64,000 nucleotides of DNA from Timema cristinae (GCA_039000515.1 JBCFYV010000100.1:22873864-22937863), one strand, 5' to 3'. Positions 23,725 through 36,044 are shown, counted from the stretch's first letter. The notes: a model not told the origin generated them from the sequence alone. Made by a program: numbers and translations.

Positions 23725-24236
23725 ATAGCCGAACTGGTGAGTATACGGATAAAGACGCTAGTCTCGATTATTGGTGACAGAGAGGTTGGAGTTCAGGTTC
23801 CGGATGTACGTAGAGGAGGTATTTTTCCCTAAGTAATTTTCCACTATCCCTCCATGCAAATGCGAATGCATTACCTATAACGTCTACCTTCCTTATCTCT
23901 ATTCTATTAGTGTAACCATGCGCGTAGTTTGGATGTGTAGTAGTAAGCAAAGCGTGATGAATTAAAACATAATAATAATAATAATAATATTTAGCACCGC
24001 GTCTTACTACCCGTTCGGGTTATACGCTTTAAGTACTAAATACGCTAATGGATTAGGAATTGGGAAGGTTGAATTAGAGGAAGTGAACCCGCATTTGCGT
24101 GAAGGAGAGTGGAAAACAATTTAGGAAAAACCACCCCCATTTTACCCGACCGAGATTCGAACCTCGATCTCCCCGTCCTCAGCAATCGAGCTCAACATGA
24201 CAAGTGCGTTAGCCAACTACGCCACCGAGGCGGGTA
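23725..24236. mobile_element. Tail-to-tail SINE-B pair
   Basis: 23725-23968 is a diverged plus-strand copy (CCACTATCCCTCCATGCAAA, tail AAGCGTGATGAATT). 23970-24236 is a well-kept minus-strand copy ending in the antisense CCGAGGCGGG head. The two tails meet at an AAT tract. Confidence 0.85.
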
Positions 24237-24410
24237 AGTAAAACATAAAATACTACTATTAGCTAGAATAAGTCGTTAGATAAAATCACTTTAATAATTA
24301 CCCCAGATACAGAAATAGTGAGTAGTTTTGTTCCCAGTCATGTCACCGTTCATATCACTTACACGCGCTATCACCAAGTGACTCGTTATCAGGGAAACAT
24401 CAAACCAGAT

Positions 24411-24478
24411 CCGTGGTGTAGTCAGTCCACCTAGCTACGAGCCTAGGAGTCCGGGGTTCTATTCTCAGCTGGCATCTT
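24411..24478 (+). mobile_element. tRNA-like SINE head
   Basis: CCGTGGTGTAGTCAGTCCAC (A-box-like) and GTCCGGGGTTCTATTC (B-box-like). A related minus-strand unit lies at 60833-60955, so it is repetitive rather than a single tRNA gene. Confidence 0.55.
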
Positions 24479-24784
24479 GAATATTTATTTTCCCGATAGA
24501 GGAACTATCCCAACGGCTAACAGGGGTTGATAAATTAAGCTTACGTTATGTGTAAGACTCCCACCAGCCCACACCTCCATATTCACTATCATCTCGTTCT
24601 GTGTATGACGTGTATACAACGTTCTGTGTATGACGTGTATACAACATTCTGTGCCACCAGAGTGGCTAAAAATCTACAACAAGGCCACCGAACAAAAAAA
24701 AAAAAAGAGGAGAATTAACAATGTTTAAACTAATCCATCATCATGTATGTACACGCAAAGCCAACAATGATTCATTTCTAAGAC

Positions 24785-25095
24785 ATTCTTATTATATTGA
24801 TCTTGGGGTAAAGTGCTCGCCTCAGGATCCGATGTTCGTGGGTTCAAAACCAGACAAGGTAGATGGACTTTTTTTGAACGATAAAAAAACCGTATTGCAA
24901 CTTCCTTCTGAGGGGAGGTAAAACCGTCTTTCCCATGTCGATTGTGGCGTGTAAATGAACCCTGGAAGTTACGGGAAAATACCTTTCCCGGCTAAATTGG
25001 TAGGACCTTTCGCTTTCGTACAAAGAAATTCTTGTGTGCTAATATTATCAGTCGGTTGAGGAAGTGTACGTTAAATACCTCAAATAGATTTTAAA
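24785..25095 (+). mobile_element. SINE-D copy
   Basis: Head (GGGGTAAAGTGCTCGCCTCA; GGGTTCAAAACCAG), body (GAAAATACCTTTCCCGGC), and 3' region AAGTGTACGTTAAATACCTC. The ORF across it is read-through. Confidence 0.82.
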
Positions 25096-25099
25096 AATT

Positions 25100-27215
25100 A
25101 AACAAAACTGATTGAGATGTCATGTTATTATTGAAACAATTGGTTGATTAATTACTGGATTCAGACGTTGAAATACATTATTGGGGAGGTTATAATTCCT
25201 TGGCAAGATACAATGATACGCTTGTAAGGATAAAAATAATATGAATATTTAAAAAATGGATGTTAGTTAATAAATGCCATGTATACTAGGGAATATTATG
25301 ACTATAGTAATACTGCACTATTAAAGGAGAACCTTTTTAACAGAATAATAATTATTAATTAGGATTTGAATATTAAATTTGTTGTCAAACTCAATTTTTT
25401 ACCAACATTATATTATTTATTTTATAAAAAATAAAGCACAACCTCATTAGGAGATTTTCTTGGATTATAAAACACTGTTCTAGTTCGGTTATTCCTGGAA
25501 ATAATTTTTTTAGGCTTTTATTTGAGATTTTATTAACTATAGCCAACTAACTTTCCTGAATCGAGTGACGTTTAAATATCTTGTCATTATTTTAGGGCAT
25601 AATTTCAATGTGTTAATTTTATTATTTATATCTTTTTCTGGCTGCTATTAATCAAATGATTATAATATATACACAATACGATGGCAGGCCCTTGATTGGT
25701 ACTTACCCGCCGACCCTCCTGGACGCGGTCACCACCCCAGTCGGCAGGGTTCGGGGGAAAAATTATGCCCATTGGTTTTATTAAACTCTAAAGCTGTAAG
25801 ATATCTTCATGGCCTGCCTAATTTATATTCTGGGCTTTCAACAACCCATACCACGGGATATGCACACTCTTCAACAAAGTGAGTAATTAATTTTAATTAT
25901 TGAAGTTTATATCTAAGTATTTTGCACTGTCGGAAACGATTGGTCATATTAGCACAGGACTTATAAACTAACTTAAATCTTGAATAGACGCAACATCCAG
26001 TTATTAACAGTTAATTTATCACTGTGAAAGGGAAAGCCCATATTTCGATAGTGACAAATTTTTCGGCCATGTCAGAAATCGAACCCGGTGACGGGACCCT
26101 TAGATCAATATACAGAAAAACTATCGATTCATTGCTTACTGAAGTCGGTATCTTGGTGAATAACGACCTATCATCAACTTACACGAATATTTACACGATA
26201 TCATAAAGTAATCATTGTTTGATGACGCATAAAAACGACGCGTCACCCAGTGGTATGGTATACCTAATTTAAATGTCATATGGCTGTTTGAATGGTGGTC
26301 ATTGGTCCATACACTATCGAGAAATCTAAATAACTCCTCAGTAATTTACTTTTAATGTACTACATCAATTAAAATTATGTTACTATAGAACTTCATAATT
26401 TCTGTTACGAATCAGTGATTAACTTTTAATTTCATATATCAGCTATAGTTTAGTAGAAATGTAATATCAAAACACTAAAATATATAATCAATACCGTTTT
26501 ATTTTTCAATTAAGTTTTTAAATGTAATGTAAAATTCAGAATTAGATAGCAAATAGCTTATTCCTCGATTCAGATAGCAGAAATTAAATAGCATCATTGA
26601 AATGTAATAAAATTATATCTAATTTTTACCATTTTTAAGATTAATACCAAATTGATATTTGTTTAGTCCCATTTTAAACCTGTTCGACACTTAATTAGAA
26701 GGATTAAAATTGTTATATAAATAAACAGTAAATTAAGATTAAAAACCTTTTATAGTCAATTAAGACCTTTTTTCATGTCATCTTTCCTTTGTCTTTTGTT
26801 GAAACATCAACTTTTACAAATTAGCAACGCAATATGTTACGGCATCAATTGAATTTAAATGGAAATTATAAAACGTAACTTATTTTACCGTCAATAATTG
26901 GCAGGCTCATAAAAGTAGATATTTATTGCCAGTATTTAAATTATTTATCTTTGAGGTCCATTTATTTTCTGGCGAATTAAATTATTCTTGATAATTGGCC
27001 TATTAGTTAGTACTTACTGCAATAATAGAAGGGAATCTTGTTAAATACTTATTAATAAGTATTTAATAAATTATTATCTGAATAATAAATTTATAACCAG
27101 TTGTTAGATCCAATTTATGGACTGACATTGCAGTGATTGTCTATTTTATAAAAAATAAGGCCGCACAACATTCTGACAATGTATTTGGTTGGATAAAGCT
27201 TTTATATTTCATTTA
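25100..27215. other. 2.1 kb AT-rich region with one GC-rich island
   Basis: Almost featureless AT-rich DNA except 25680-25820. That short GC-rich piece is bounded by GGCAGGCC and its reverse complement GGCCTGCC. On its minus strand the GC-rich stretch ends GGCGGGTAAGTACC, a good splice-donor word. The ORF at 26024-26206 contains a tRNA-like antisense B box (AATCGAACCCGG) and is not convincing as a gene. Confidence 0.35.
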
Positions 27216-27217
27216 AT

Positions 27218-27262
27218 TAAGCGTATAACCTGAACGAGTAGTAAGGCGCGGTGCTAAATAAA
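27218..27262 (+). mobile_element. SINE tail-only fragment
   Basis: GCGTATAACCTGAACGAGTA followed by GTAAGGCGCGGTGCTAAATA and an A-rich end. It is a second example of the shared tail without a body. Confidence 0.75.
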
Positions 27263-27384
27263 TAAAATAAAATTATGTTTCGTTTGTTTCCACAAACTAT
27301 TTATTTTTTAGTTTCTTTGATATTTTAAACATTTCAAACTACCTATCTCTCTTAAATCGGGTGATTTAACAACTAAGATATTCC

Positions 27385-27650
27385 AACGACGAGTCGGTGG
27401 TCACTAGTTCTGACACATCACTGTCGAGTTAAACGCTATTAAGTGTGATGGTTATATCGGGGTTTGAATCCCAGTCAGGTGTATTAAAGGGATTTAGTGT
27501 TTCCCGAATAATTTACCACTTTCTTGCTGTGAAAATGTGGGTAAACTTATTTTAAAGTTATACCTTCCTCATTGCTATCCACCATCAGTGCTATTAGCGT
27601 AATTAATGTTTGCGTTAAAACTGAACGGATACTAAGACGCGGTGGGAGAA
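27385..27650 (+). mobile_element. Diverged SINE-B
   Basis: B-box-like GGTTTGAATCCCAG, body CCACTTTCTTGCTGTG, and tail ACTAAGACGCGGTGGG. Confidence 0.7.
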
Positions 27651-27817
27651 AAAAACTAACCCAAACATCTACCTCTTTATTAGAGTATAAATGAGATTTA
27701 TAAATGTTAATTAATAGAGAAACTTTTGGTCAATCTCACCCCTACAACTATGTTTACAAATGAACTATTCCAGCTTCCATCACTTTTTCCAAAACATCTT
27801 CAACAGTTAAATCAATG

Positions 27818-29300
27818 TAAAGAGAATAGACGGTAGTACCAGTTGGAGAAATACATCTGACTGAGCTTGTGACGTCACTCAGTACACAAGCCAGCATTGT
27901 AAAGATAATAGACGGTAGTACCAGTTGGAGAAAGACATCTGACTGAGCTTGTGACGTCACTCAGTACACAAGCCAGCATTGTAAAGATAATAGACGGTAG
28001 TACCAGTTGGAGAAAGACATCTGACTGAGCTTGTGACGTCACTCAGTACACAAGCCAGCATTGTAAAGATAATAGACGGTAGTACCAGTTGGAGAAAGAC
28101 ATCTGACTGAGCTTGTGACGTCACTCAGTACACAAGCCAGCATTGTAAAGATAATAGACGGTAGTACCAGTTGGAGAAATACATCTGACTGAGCTTGTGA
28201 CGTCACTCAGTACACAAGCCAGCATTGTGAAGATAATAGACGGTAGTACCAGTTGGAGAAATACATCTGACTGAGCTTGTGACGTCACTTAGTACACAAG
28301 CCAGCATTGTGAAGATAATAGACGGTAGTACCAGTTGGAGAAATACATCTGACTGAGCTTGTGACGTCACTCAGTACACAAGCCAGCATTGTGAAGATAA
28401 TAGACGGTAGTACCAGTTGGAGAAATATATCTGACTGAGCGTGTGACGTCACTCAGTACACAAGCCAGCATTGTGAAGATAATAGACGGTAGTACCAGTT
28501 GGAGAAATATATCTGACTGAGCTTGTGACGTCACTCAGTACACAAGCCAGCATTGTGAAGATAATAGACGGTAGTACCAGTTGGAGAAAGACATCTGACT
28601 GAGCTTGTGACGTCACTCAGTACACAAGCCAGCATTGTGAAGATAATAGACGGTAGTACCAGTTGGAGAAAGACATCTGACTGAGCTTGTGACGTCACTC
28701 AGTACACAAGCCAGCATTGTGAAGATAATAGACGGTAGTACCAGTTGGAGAAATACATCTGATTGAGCTTGTGACGTCACTCAGTACACAAGCCAGCATT
28801 GTGAAGATAATAGACGGTAGTACCAGTTGGAGAAAGACATCTGACTGAGCTTGTGACGTCACTCAGTACACAAGCCAGCATTGTGAAGATAATAGACGGT
28901 AGTACCAGTTGGAGAAAGACATCTGACTGAGCTTGTGACGTCACTCAGTACACAAGCCAGCATTGTGAAGATAATAGACGGTAGTACCAGTTGGAGAAAG
29001 ACATCTGACTGAGCTTGTGACGTCACTCAGTACACAAGCCAGCATTGTGAAGATAATAGACGGTAGTACCAGTTGGAGAAAGACATCTGACTGAGCTTGT
29101 GACGTCACTCAGTACACAAGCCAGCATTGTGAAGATAATAGACGGTAGTACCAGTTGGAGAAAGACATCTGACTGAGCTTGTGACGTCACTCAGTACACA
29201 AGCCAGCATTGTGAAGATAATAGATGGTAGTACCAGTTGGAGAAATACATTGTATTGTATGAGCCTGTGACGTCACTCAGGACACATGCCAGTGTGTTAC
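27818..29300. repeat. 82-bp satellite, 18 units, each with a CRE octamer
   Basis: TGACGTCA recurs at a constant 82-bp spacing, from 27870 (then 27952, 28034 and so on) to 29268; only the last interval is 86 bp. That gives 18 units. The unit runs GAGCTTGTGACGTCACTCAG, TACACAAGCCAGCATTGTGA, AGATAATAGACGGTAG, then TACCAGTTGGAGAAA and a short link. Units differ at few positions (GTAAAG/GTGAAG; AAATAC/AAAGAC), so the array is young or homogenised. ORFs across it are read-through. Confidence 0.95.
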
Positions 29301-29582
29301 ACACACAAAACTATTGAAAAATTAACTTGTTTGAATCAAGTCACATTTTGGAACTTTAAATAGTAACTAATCTTTTAAAATACACTCTAATTTCCTGTTG
29401 ACGTAGTTATACCTACTACTTATTTAAAAAGAAAATATATGTTTGGCTTTCCAAGTTACTAATAAATACTTACCAAGCTATAATTTCAAATTAATCAGAT
29501 GTTCGTTCTGACTGTTTTTGGTGTTTGTTGGTGGACAACGTGCTGAGGTTTGTCTGACGTCCGGTGGAGCTCACCTCAGTGA

Positions 29583-29618
29583 CATTATTATTATTATTAT
29601 TATTATTATTACTACTAC

Positions 29619-29671
<53 letters not shown>

Positions 29672-29945
29672 GGCCCACGTCTTACTACCCGTTCGGGTTA
29701 TACGCACTTACGCTAATGTGTAATGATAGGGTGATTGTGACATGAAATGGAGGCCTTACAGTTTAACGTGGGATCCGAACCACGGTGGAGGCTTGGCTTT
29801 CCACACATACTCAAGTTGTGATTAATACACGTCTTGTCAGAGGTGAGGGAAGGGTTTGGCAATCAGATAAAGCTGTGCCTGGAACGAGGATTGAGCCCCG
29901 GACCCCCAGCACTAAAGTCTGACACATTACCGTCAGGTCACATAT
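29583..29945 (-). mobile_element. SINE-A with long ATT tract
   Basis: A minus-strand copy with a ~90-bp ATT/ACT tract, the tail, the body, and a partly decayed tRNA-like head. The poly-isoleucine ORF over the tract is not a gene. Confidence 0.92.
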
Positions 29946-30106
29946 ATTATATTCAAAAAGTAAAATAGTGTAGCATGTAGTTTGATTTTATTTAGCTATT
30001 GAATATTTAACTTTTAATGAAAGTGTTAGTTTTCAATTTACTAATCATATAATTTTTTGTGCTCCACACTTTACTAATGAGTGAATAATGACCTTGGGCA
30101 CGGAAC

Positions 30107-30190
30107 GACTCCTGGATACCTCAGTGTTAAGATGATTCACGTACCAAGTCAAAGGTCTTAGCTTCGATTCCATTTTCCAGGTATCATTTT
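30107..30190 (+). mobile_element. SINE-C head
   Basis: CTCCTGGATACCTCAGTG and TTCGATTCC with the trailing ATCATTTTTCA context, related to the 12222-12296 unit. Confidence 0.55.
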
Positions 30191-30499
30191 TCAATTGGAG
30201 AACATAATATAACTTGTGTTTTCTATCACTAAAATGCTCATTTTTTGTTCGAAATTTGATGACTTTTTTTATTTATTCGCCACTAAACTCAATTGAACAA
30301 AGGCATGAAGCCAAAGGGTCTCTGTAAAGGTTGCAATAATAGCCAATCACAATACGGCAAAATTGTTAGCCTGAAGCTCACGAAACAATTTTACATTTTT
30401 AGATTACCTCTCATACTCAACGAGTTTGGCAACCATTGCCTTATATAATTTCAGCACTGAGGTTTGTTTAATTAATTGTGGATTATTGTAAGCCAAATG

Positions 30500-31870
30500 T
30501 GCTTACTATTACTTACGTACTCAATGGCATTCGGAACTTGAGAGTTCATTGCAACACTTACAAAGGTACGGGTGACCTGGCGGTCTAGGGGTAAGGTGTC
30601 GGACTTCTGCGCCGGACTCCGGGGTTCAATCCTCGGTCCCGGCACAGATTTATCTGATTACCAAACCCTTCCTTCGCCTCTGACAAGACGTGTATTAATC
30701 ACAACTTGTTAATGTGGGGAATACAAGGCATCCAACGTGGTTCGGATTCCACGTTAAACTGTAGGTTCTCCATTTAATCTCACAATCACCCTACCCTTAC
30801 ACATTAGCGTAAGTGCCAATAACCCGAATGGGTAGTAATACGTAGTGCTAATAATAATAAATAATTATAATAATACAAAAGTACGCCACCTATCGATTAC
30901 TTGAGCTAATCCAGTCCACCTCATTACATCCTATCCCTATCTTTAACTAGTTATATCCAGTCCACCTCATTACACCCTTTCCCTATCTGAAATAGTTCTA
31001 TCCAGTCCACCTTATTAAACCCTATCCCTATCTTGAACTATTTATATCCAGTTCACTTATTACACCATATCCCTATCTTGAACTATTTATATCCAGTTCA
31101 CTTATTACACCATATCCCTATCTTGAACTATTTATATCCAGTTCACTTTATTACACCATATCCCTATCTGGAACTATTTATCCAGTTCACTTTATTACAC
31201 CATATCCCTATCTTGAACTATTTATATCCAGTTCACTTTATTACACCATATCCCTATCTTGAACTATTTATATCCAGTTCACTTTATTACACCATATCCC
31301 TATCTTGAACTATTTATATCCAGTTCACTTTATTACACCATATCCCTATCTGGAACTATTTATATCCAGTTCACTTTATTAACCTATCCTATCTTGAACT
31401 ATTTATATCCAGTTCACTTTATTACACCATATCCCTATCTTGAACTATTTCTATCCAATCCACCTTATTACACCCTATCCCTATCTTGATCTAGCTATAT
31501 CCAGTCCACCTCATTACACCCTATCCCTATCTTGAACTATTTCTATCCAATCCACTTTATTACACCCTATCCCTATCTTGATCTAGCTATATCTAGTACA
31601 CTTTATTACACCCTATCCCTATCTTGAACTATTTCTATCCAGTCAACTTATTACGCCCTCCCTATATTGAACTATTTCTATCCAGTCCAACTTATTACGC
31701 CCTATTTATTTCAGGTCCATTCTAATGCTATCTTCTCATCTGTGTCTAGCTCTTCCTAATAGTCCCTCACCATTGGGTTTGCGAGTTAATACGGGAATAC
31801 GGTTCTAGATTCTACCAATCGCACTGCATGTTCCACCCACCATAATCTACGAGGCTTGTTTATTCTATCA
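30500..31870 (-). mobile_element. LINE 3' end with long satellite (copy 4)
   Basis: Minus strand: RT-tail coding remnant (about 31700-31870; complement of GGTGGGTGGAACATGC and GCAAACCCAATGGTGAGG), then about 17-18 units of 45-46 bp (30895-31700). The LINE 3' end is split by a SINE-A. In one frame several units keep a 15-codon period, giving the repeated NYLYPVH ORF, which is an antisense artefact. Confidence 0.85.
30568..30880 (+). mobile_element. Full-length SINE-A inside LINE copy 4
   Basis: A complete head-to-tail copy. Similar flanks ACAAAGGTACG (before) and ACAAAAGTACG (after) look like an aged TSD. It splits the LINE 3' end. Confidence 0.88.
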
Positions 31871-31892
31871 ATGTAATTTGATGGGTACAATA

Positions 31893-32150
31893 TTTTCTTA
31901 GCACCGTGTCATACTAACCTTTTGGGTTTACGGCTATGTGCTAACTACGATAGTAGTTTTAGGGGTTACGAAGGATATATTTAGGGGAAGTGTACCCACG
32001 TTGGCGTGGAGGGAAAGGGGTGGACCATTTTGGGAAAACCGCCCTCAGTACACCCAACCAAGATTCGGACCACAATTTCCCCACCATCCCATCATCGACA
32101 GTATAGTCTACTGTGAGAGTAACGCCTTAGACCATGCGGTCACTGAAGTG
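31893..32150 (-). mobile_element. Diverged SINE-B
   Basis: Tail (TAGCACCGTGTCATACTA), body (GGAGGGAAAGGGGTGGACC) and antisense head (CGCCTTAGACCATGCGGTC). Confidence 0.75.
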
Positions 32151-32632
32151 GGTTGCATAGTATTTAACTCATCACTATGTAGCTGCCTTCACTCTCCACT
32201 ACTCTATAGCCTCTTCCTTTTTTTGACCAAATAAATTTCTAAACATTTTGTTTTCTAACACCCTAAATTTGTTTTCCCTATGTAAGTTAGACCACATTTC
32301 ACAACCAAAGAGGACAACCGGTTAAATTATTGTTTTGTATATTTTGAGTTTTACATTCCTGGACATCAGGCGAGATGTCAACAACTCCCAAACCAAGTAG
32401 TTTGGTATTAGATAGTAATATATTTGAAAATAGTTTTTGTTTCTAGTTTCTGTGTTTTCTATAACTACCTTATATTTTTTTTTGAGTAATGTTTGTCTGA
32501 AGGGATTTGTTTTAATTGAAGTCTTACTCAACACTCCAATGTTATAACCTGGATTTTAAACATTTCTAAAGATGTTTTCCAATGGATCTTGTTGATTACT
32601 AAAGTAGGTCTGTGTGTGTTTATCTCCTTCAG

Positions 32633-32750
32633 CAAGACGCAGAAAGTTGGTCCAGTGGTCTTGCACAGTGGAGAGAAAGAGTCAGGGAGGAAGAATGATG
32701 GGAAAGGTTACTCAGAAGGCAAAAAGGACTTGAGAACTGCGATCCCCCAG
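32633..32750 (+). CDS. Sugar transporter exon (N-terminal hydrophilic segment)
   Basis: This is the first visible exon of a Tret1-like SLC2 sugar transporter. It is preceded by a pyrimidine-rich acceptor (TATCTCCTTCAG) and followed by a strong donor (CAG|GTGAGT). It enters with a two-base carry-over from an unseen upstream exon and ends on a codon boundary after AIPQ. The segment is charged and hydrophilic (KTQKVGPVVLHSGEKESG, then GKKDLRTAIPQ), as expected for the cytosolic N terminus before transmembrane helix 1. The next exon opens VLATSAKNLLL in the same phase, a junction typical of this family. The donor, phase and continuity support it strongly, although the segment itself is poorly conserved. 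The following intron is 16.3 kb and contains the 12 kb inverted duplication. The initiator exon was not found. Confidence 0.78.
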
Positions 32751-32784
32751 GTGAGTCAAAACCCGGATACTAAATATGTAACTA

Positions 32785-33570
32785 AAAACAAGTCAACTTT
32801 GGGCGTCTTGGGTAAAGTGCTTACTTCAGGACCGAATGTTCATGGGTTTGAACCCAGCCAGAATTGACGAATTTTTCATCTATACTTATAAAATAACATG
32901 TCCTGATTGATTGACTGACTGACTGACTGACTGACTGATTCATCATCGCCGAGCGCAAACTATCAAGGCTACAAGCATTAAATTCGGACTGTATATTCAT
33001 TTTGTTATGTAGGCACCCACTAAGAAAGGATTTTAGAAAATTCTACCCCAAAGGGGTCAAAATAGGGGATGATAATATGTATGATAATATGTATGAAAGT
33101 CCGTCATTTTGAAAGTTACATAAATAAAATTTTGTATTTCGGTTTTGACGTAAAACAAATAAATACGTGTTTCAGGAATTTTGGAAATTTTATTTAATAA
33201 GGGATGAAAAAGGGGGTGAAAGTTTGTATCGGACTTGCATTATTTTTGATCTGAGGTCAAGTTATGGTCATCAACGTAACGCAATATTTTAAATTAATCT
33301 GTAAATACATATGTATATTTTCGTATTTGTATATAATCAACTTCCACGCGAGCAAAGCCGCGGGCAACAGCTATCTAGTGAATGATAAAAATCCGTCATA
33401 AGAGAAGTAAAGCCGTTGGTCCCATGTCGATAGTTGCATGTAAAATTACCCTGTACTGTATGTGAAAATACCTTTTCCGGCCAAATGGGTAGGTACTTTT
33501 GCTCATATAAATTCTTGTGTGCTGATATAGTCAGTCGGATCATAAAGTGCACGTTAATTGCCTCAGTTAA
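32785..33570 (+). mobile_element. SINE-D split by another repeat
   Basis: 32785-32880 is the SINE-D head (GGGTAAAGTGCTTACTTCAG; GGGTTTGAACCCAGCC). 33385-33570 is its body and 3' end. A ~500-bp insert (32880-33384) starts CTATACTTATAAAATAACAT, has a TGAC tandem run near 32908-32936, and ends GCAAAGCCGCGGGCAACAGC. That is a widespread insect interspersed-repeat end I cannot place in a named family. Confidence 0.75.
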
Positions 33571-33574
33571 ATTA

Positions 33575-34470
33575 AATTAAATTAAATTAAAAGAAATAAA
33601 ATACATGGTACGGCACAATCCTACATATTTTTTCATGTGACAAAATGTTAAAAATGAATTTCCCGTTAACCACCCTTCACTAATTTGTCCTTTCGAAAAA
33701 CCAACATAATTTTGAAAAGAATATTTATTAAAAATTATTTAAACATAAATTTTGAACAAAATTAATCAAGGCCTAAATTTTTGTAGTTGTTAATTTTTTT
33801 TAATCAGTCGTTTTGAGTTATGTACTCTTAAATATTATTATTTTTATTTATTTTTCTTAAAATAAAAAACACTTATTCTTACTATCCATGTAAAACACTT
33901 CCTAAATATCCAATTAGTAAAAATTTCTAATTTTCAGGAACTATCAATGGTTCCCATAAACACGTATACGGTGCCAGATATCCATTTTGTATCCAAATTG
34001 TTGTAAAGATTTATAAAATATTTGAAATTTTCAAAAAGCATTAATCCTTAGTTTGAGAGCTTGAATCGATATTTTTTTTTAACTCTCCGAGGTATTACCA
34101 TATGCCATCTGAATATCAATTTTGAACATAATTCATCAAACTGTTTTGGATGTAACCTGATGTACAGACAGACGGAAAGACAGACATACTTGGGGATAGA
34201 ACTGAATTGTAGATCCGCACTTTCTTTGGCCCGGTGGCACATAAAATATCAAAATTATCACAATTTCGAGGTTATATTATAAAATTTTCTCTATATGTTA
34301 AAGTAAAAATAGTAACGGTAAATTGTCCCACAATACCGGGTGAGGGATCTAAGTCAACTAATCCTCATCCCTACCATATATGCGTAAATATGTGGATCAC
34401 TTGGACGGGTAGTAAGACGTGTAATATAGAAAAAAACTGTATCAATAAATATTGAAAATAATCCATATAA
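33575..34470. other. AT-rich intronic region, nothing firm
   Basis: Contains AAATT pentamers at the left edge and a GACAGACGGAAAGACAGAC stretch near 34165, a common repeat word. A SINE-like tail trace lies near 34395-34420. Confidence 0.4.
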
Positions 34471-34472
34471 CT

Positions 34473-35471
34473 GAGGGCCGTACATATATTACGTAACACA
34501 ATTTTAGGCCTTTTTTGACCCTTTTCTCACTCAAATCACGCGGGAGCGTGTTGTTTGTGCCAATGTTGGTAGCACTCTTTCAAAAAACGTGTGCGTTTGC
34601 ACCTGCCTAAAATAAACCATCAGTGTTTACGCCCGTCGGCAAGTCAAAGCCTTGATACTAGCAACTGAAAGTCATTAAGAGAACGTATATGAGGTTTATT
34701 TTTATTGGTCCTGTTTGAGAACTACTAGTATAAAGGAATGTTGGTAGGCTGGATTAGGTTAGGTTGGGTTAGGTTAGGTTGGTCTTCTGCTGGGGTGGGG
34801 GGGGGGGGGTTAAACAAAAATTAATATGTTTTTGAAAGAAAATAACATAAACAAGTTTTGTAAATACAAATATTTACCTTCCTTAGAACGATAGGAAGGA
34901 TTTGAATATCCAGATTCAACTACAAGAAAAAGCACCTATTCCTCATGTAATTTTCGAATAGGCTTTTCTTTTATTAAGTAAACTAGCTATTTAATTTCAC
35001 GCTGGATCTTACAAGTTAAAAAAAAATATGAATCTGAATACAGGATGAAATTTCTAATCTTGGAGAGGTATTTGTATGTATTATGTATTCGGTCACTGAA
35101 CCCTAAACAGCGGTCAAATGCGGCCTGCAACCTGTCGATCGTAGTTTTATTGATACGCATCAACATAAAAAGACGTGACAAGTGACGTGACTGCGTTTTG
35201 GGATCGAAAATGAAAAACAGTTTATTACTCCTGCAAATAAATGAACTACTAATTAAAAATCGAAAGAAACACTTTTTAGCAAGTAGCCTACATATTTCAA
35301 TGAATTTAATTTGATAAATTCAACCAAATTAATATGTTATTGATTGTTTTACAAACGAAAACTTGGTTACGTTGCTTTAGTCTAATCCCTCGCCACCATA
35401 TCACGTAGCGTAACGCTAGGTTGAACCCCTCCACCCCTCAAGTGCGTTACATAATACATGTATGGCACCTT
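34473..35471. mobile_element. ~1 kb element with inverted ends
   Basis: The left end GGGCCGTACATATATTACGT is matched by an inverted right end (GTGCGTTACATAATACATG, then TATGGCACC). There is no convincing ORF. Inside, TTAGGT-type repeats and a G run sit at 34745-34815. The TSD is unclear (TGA/TTA next to the ends). Confidence 0.6.
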
Positions 35472-35589
35472 AGACCGAGAACTGATATATTTTTGGACAA
35501 AACCCATTAGTAATACACTTTTATTTATTTATTTTTAAATAAAAATTGCCCTTTCAAAAAATTCTTCAAACTTACCATGTTTATAACGT

Positions 35590-35650
35590 GTGCATGGGAA
35601 TAAATTTCACCCACATCTGTGGTCTAATGGTCCAAGGTATCATTCTCGTG
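35590..35650 (+). other. tRNA-Pro-like partial sequence at palindrome edge
   Basis: TGTGGTCTAATGGTCC and AAGGTATCATTCTCG resemble the D-arm/anticodon half of a tRNA-Pro. The other half is absent, so it is not a functional tRNA. Confidence 0.3.
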
Positions 35651-35679
35651 TTTCCCCCTTTCACTTCCCCCCTCCTGTC

Positions 35680-36000
35680 GCAACCCTGGCGACAGTATGG
35701 CGGGTCGACAAGTCAGGTCAAGAATATATCGTGACCTCAACAACCTTGGGTTTTCCCAATGACGTAATCATGGCGTGTTATGTCGCAACGCTGGCGCCAG
35801 TATGGCGGGCAGACAAGTCAGGACAAGAATAGATCGTGACCTCGGCAACCTGGGTTTTCCCTGGCGCCAGTATGTCGGTCTGGCAAGACGAGTTGAGACA
35901 AGAATAGATATTGAGGTCATTGACCCGGACAACGGGTTTTTTCCTGGCGCCAGGTTGGCGGGTGGACAAGACAAGTCTAGACAAGAATAGATTGTGACCC
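35680..36000 (+). promoter_or_regulatory. Promoter-proximal repeat cluster, left arm
   Basis: Four imperfect units spaced about 70-105 bp apart. Each has CTGGCGCCAG (or a variant), then GTATGGCGGG, GACAAGTCAGGACAAGAATA and GATCGTGACC. The palindromic decamer is at 35791-35800, 35861-35870 and, one base changed, near 35943-35952. The cluster ends about 45 bp before a TATA box. The mirror set at 47225-47545 has mutated decamers (CTGGCATCAG, CTGGTGCCAG). Confidence 0.7.
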
Positions 36001-36044
36001 TGTTCTTCTCGTACCGTGTGACGTTAAATGAGAGAGGGAGTTGC

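Noticed and set aside
26024..26206. 60-codon ORF as the missing first transporter exon
   Set aside because: There is no donor in the right phase at its end, and the middle matches a tRNA-like antisense B box.
27818..29300. CRISPR-like array
   Set aside because: Repeats are contiguous with no unique spacers, and the DNA is eukaryotic. It is a plain 82-bp satellite.
29518..29745. Poly-isoleucine ORF
   Set aside because: It is translation of the ATT tract of a SINE-A. The same explains ORFs at 16775-16972 and 58308-58586 where they cross AAT/ATT runs.
31033..31489. Tandem-repeat protein (NYLYPVHLLHHIPIL units)
   Set aside because: The frame is antisense to the LINE coding strand and runs only through the satellite; the 45/46-bp period breaks it.
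34745..34800. Telomeric TTAGG array
   Set aside because: Only a few TTAGGT-like hexamers inside a transposon-like segment, far from any chromosome-end context.
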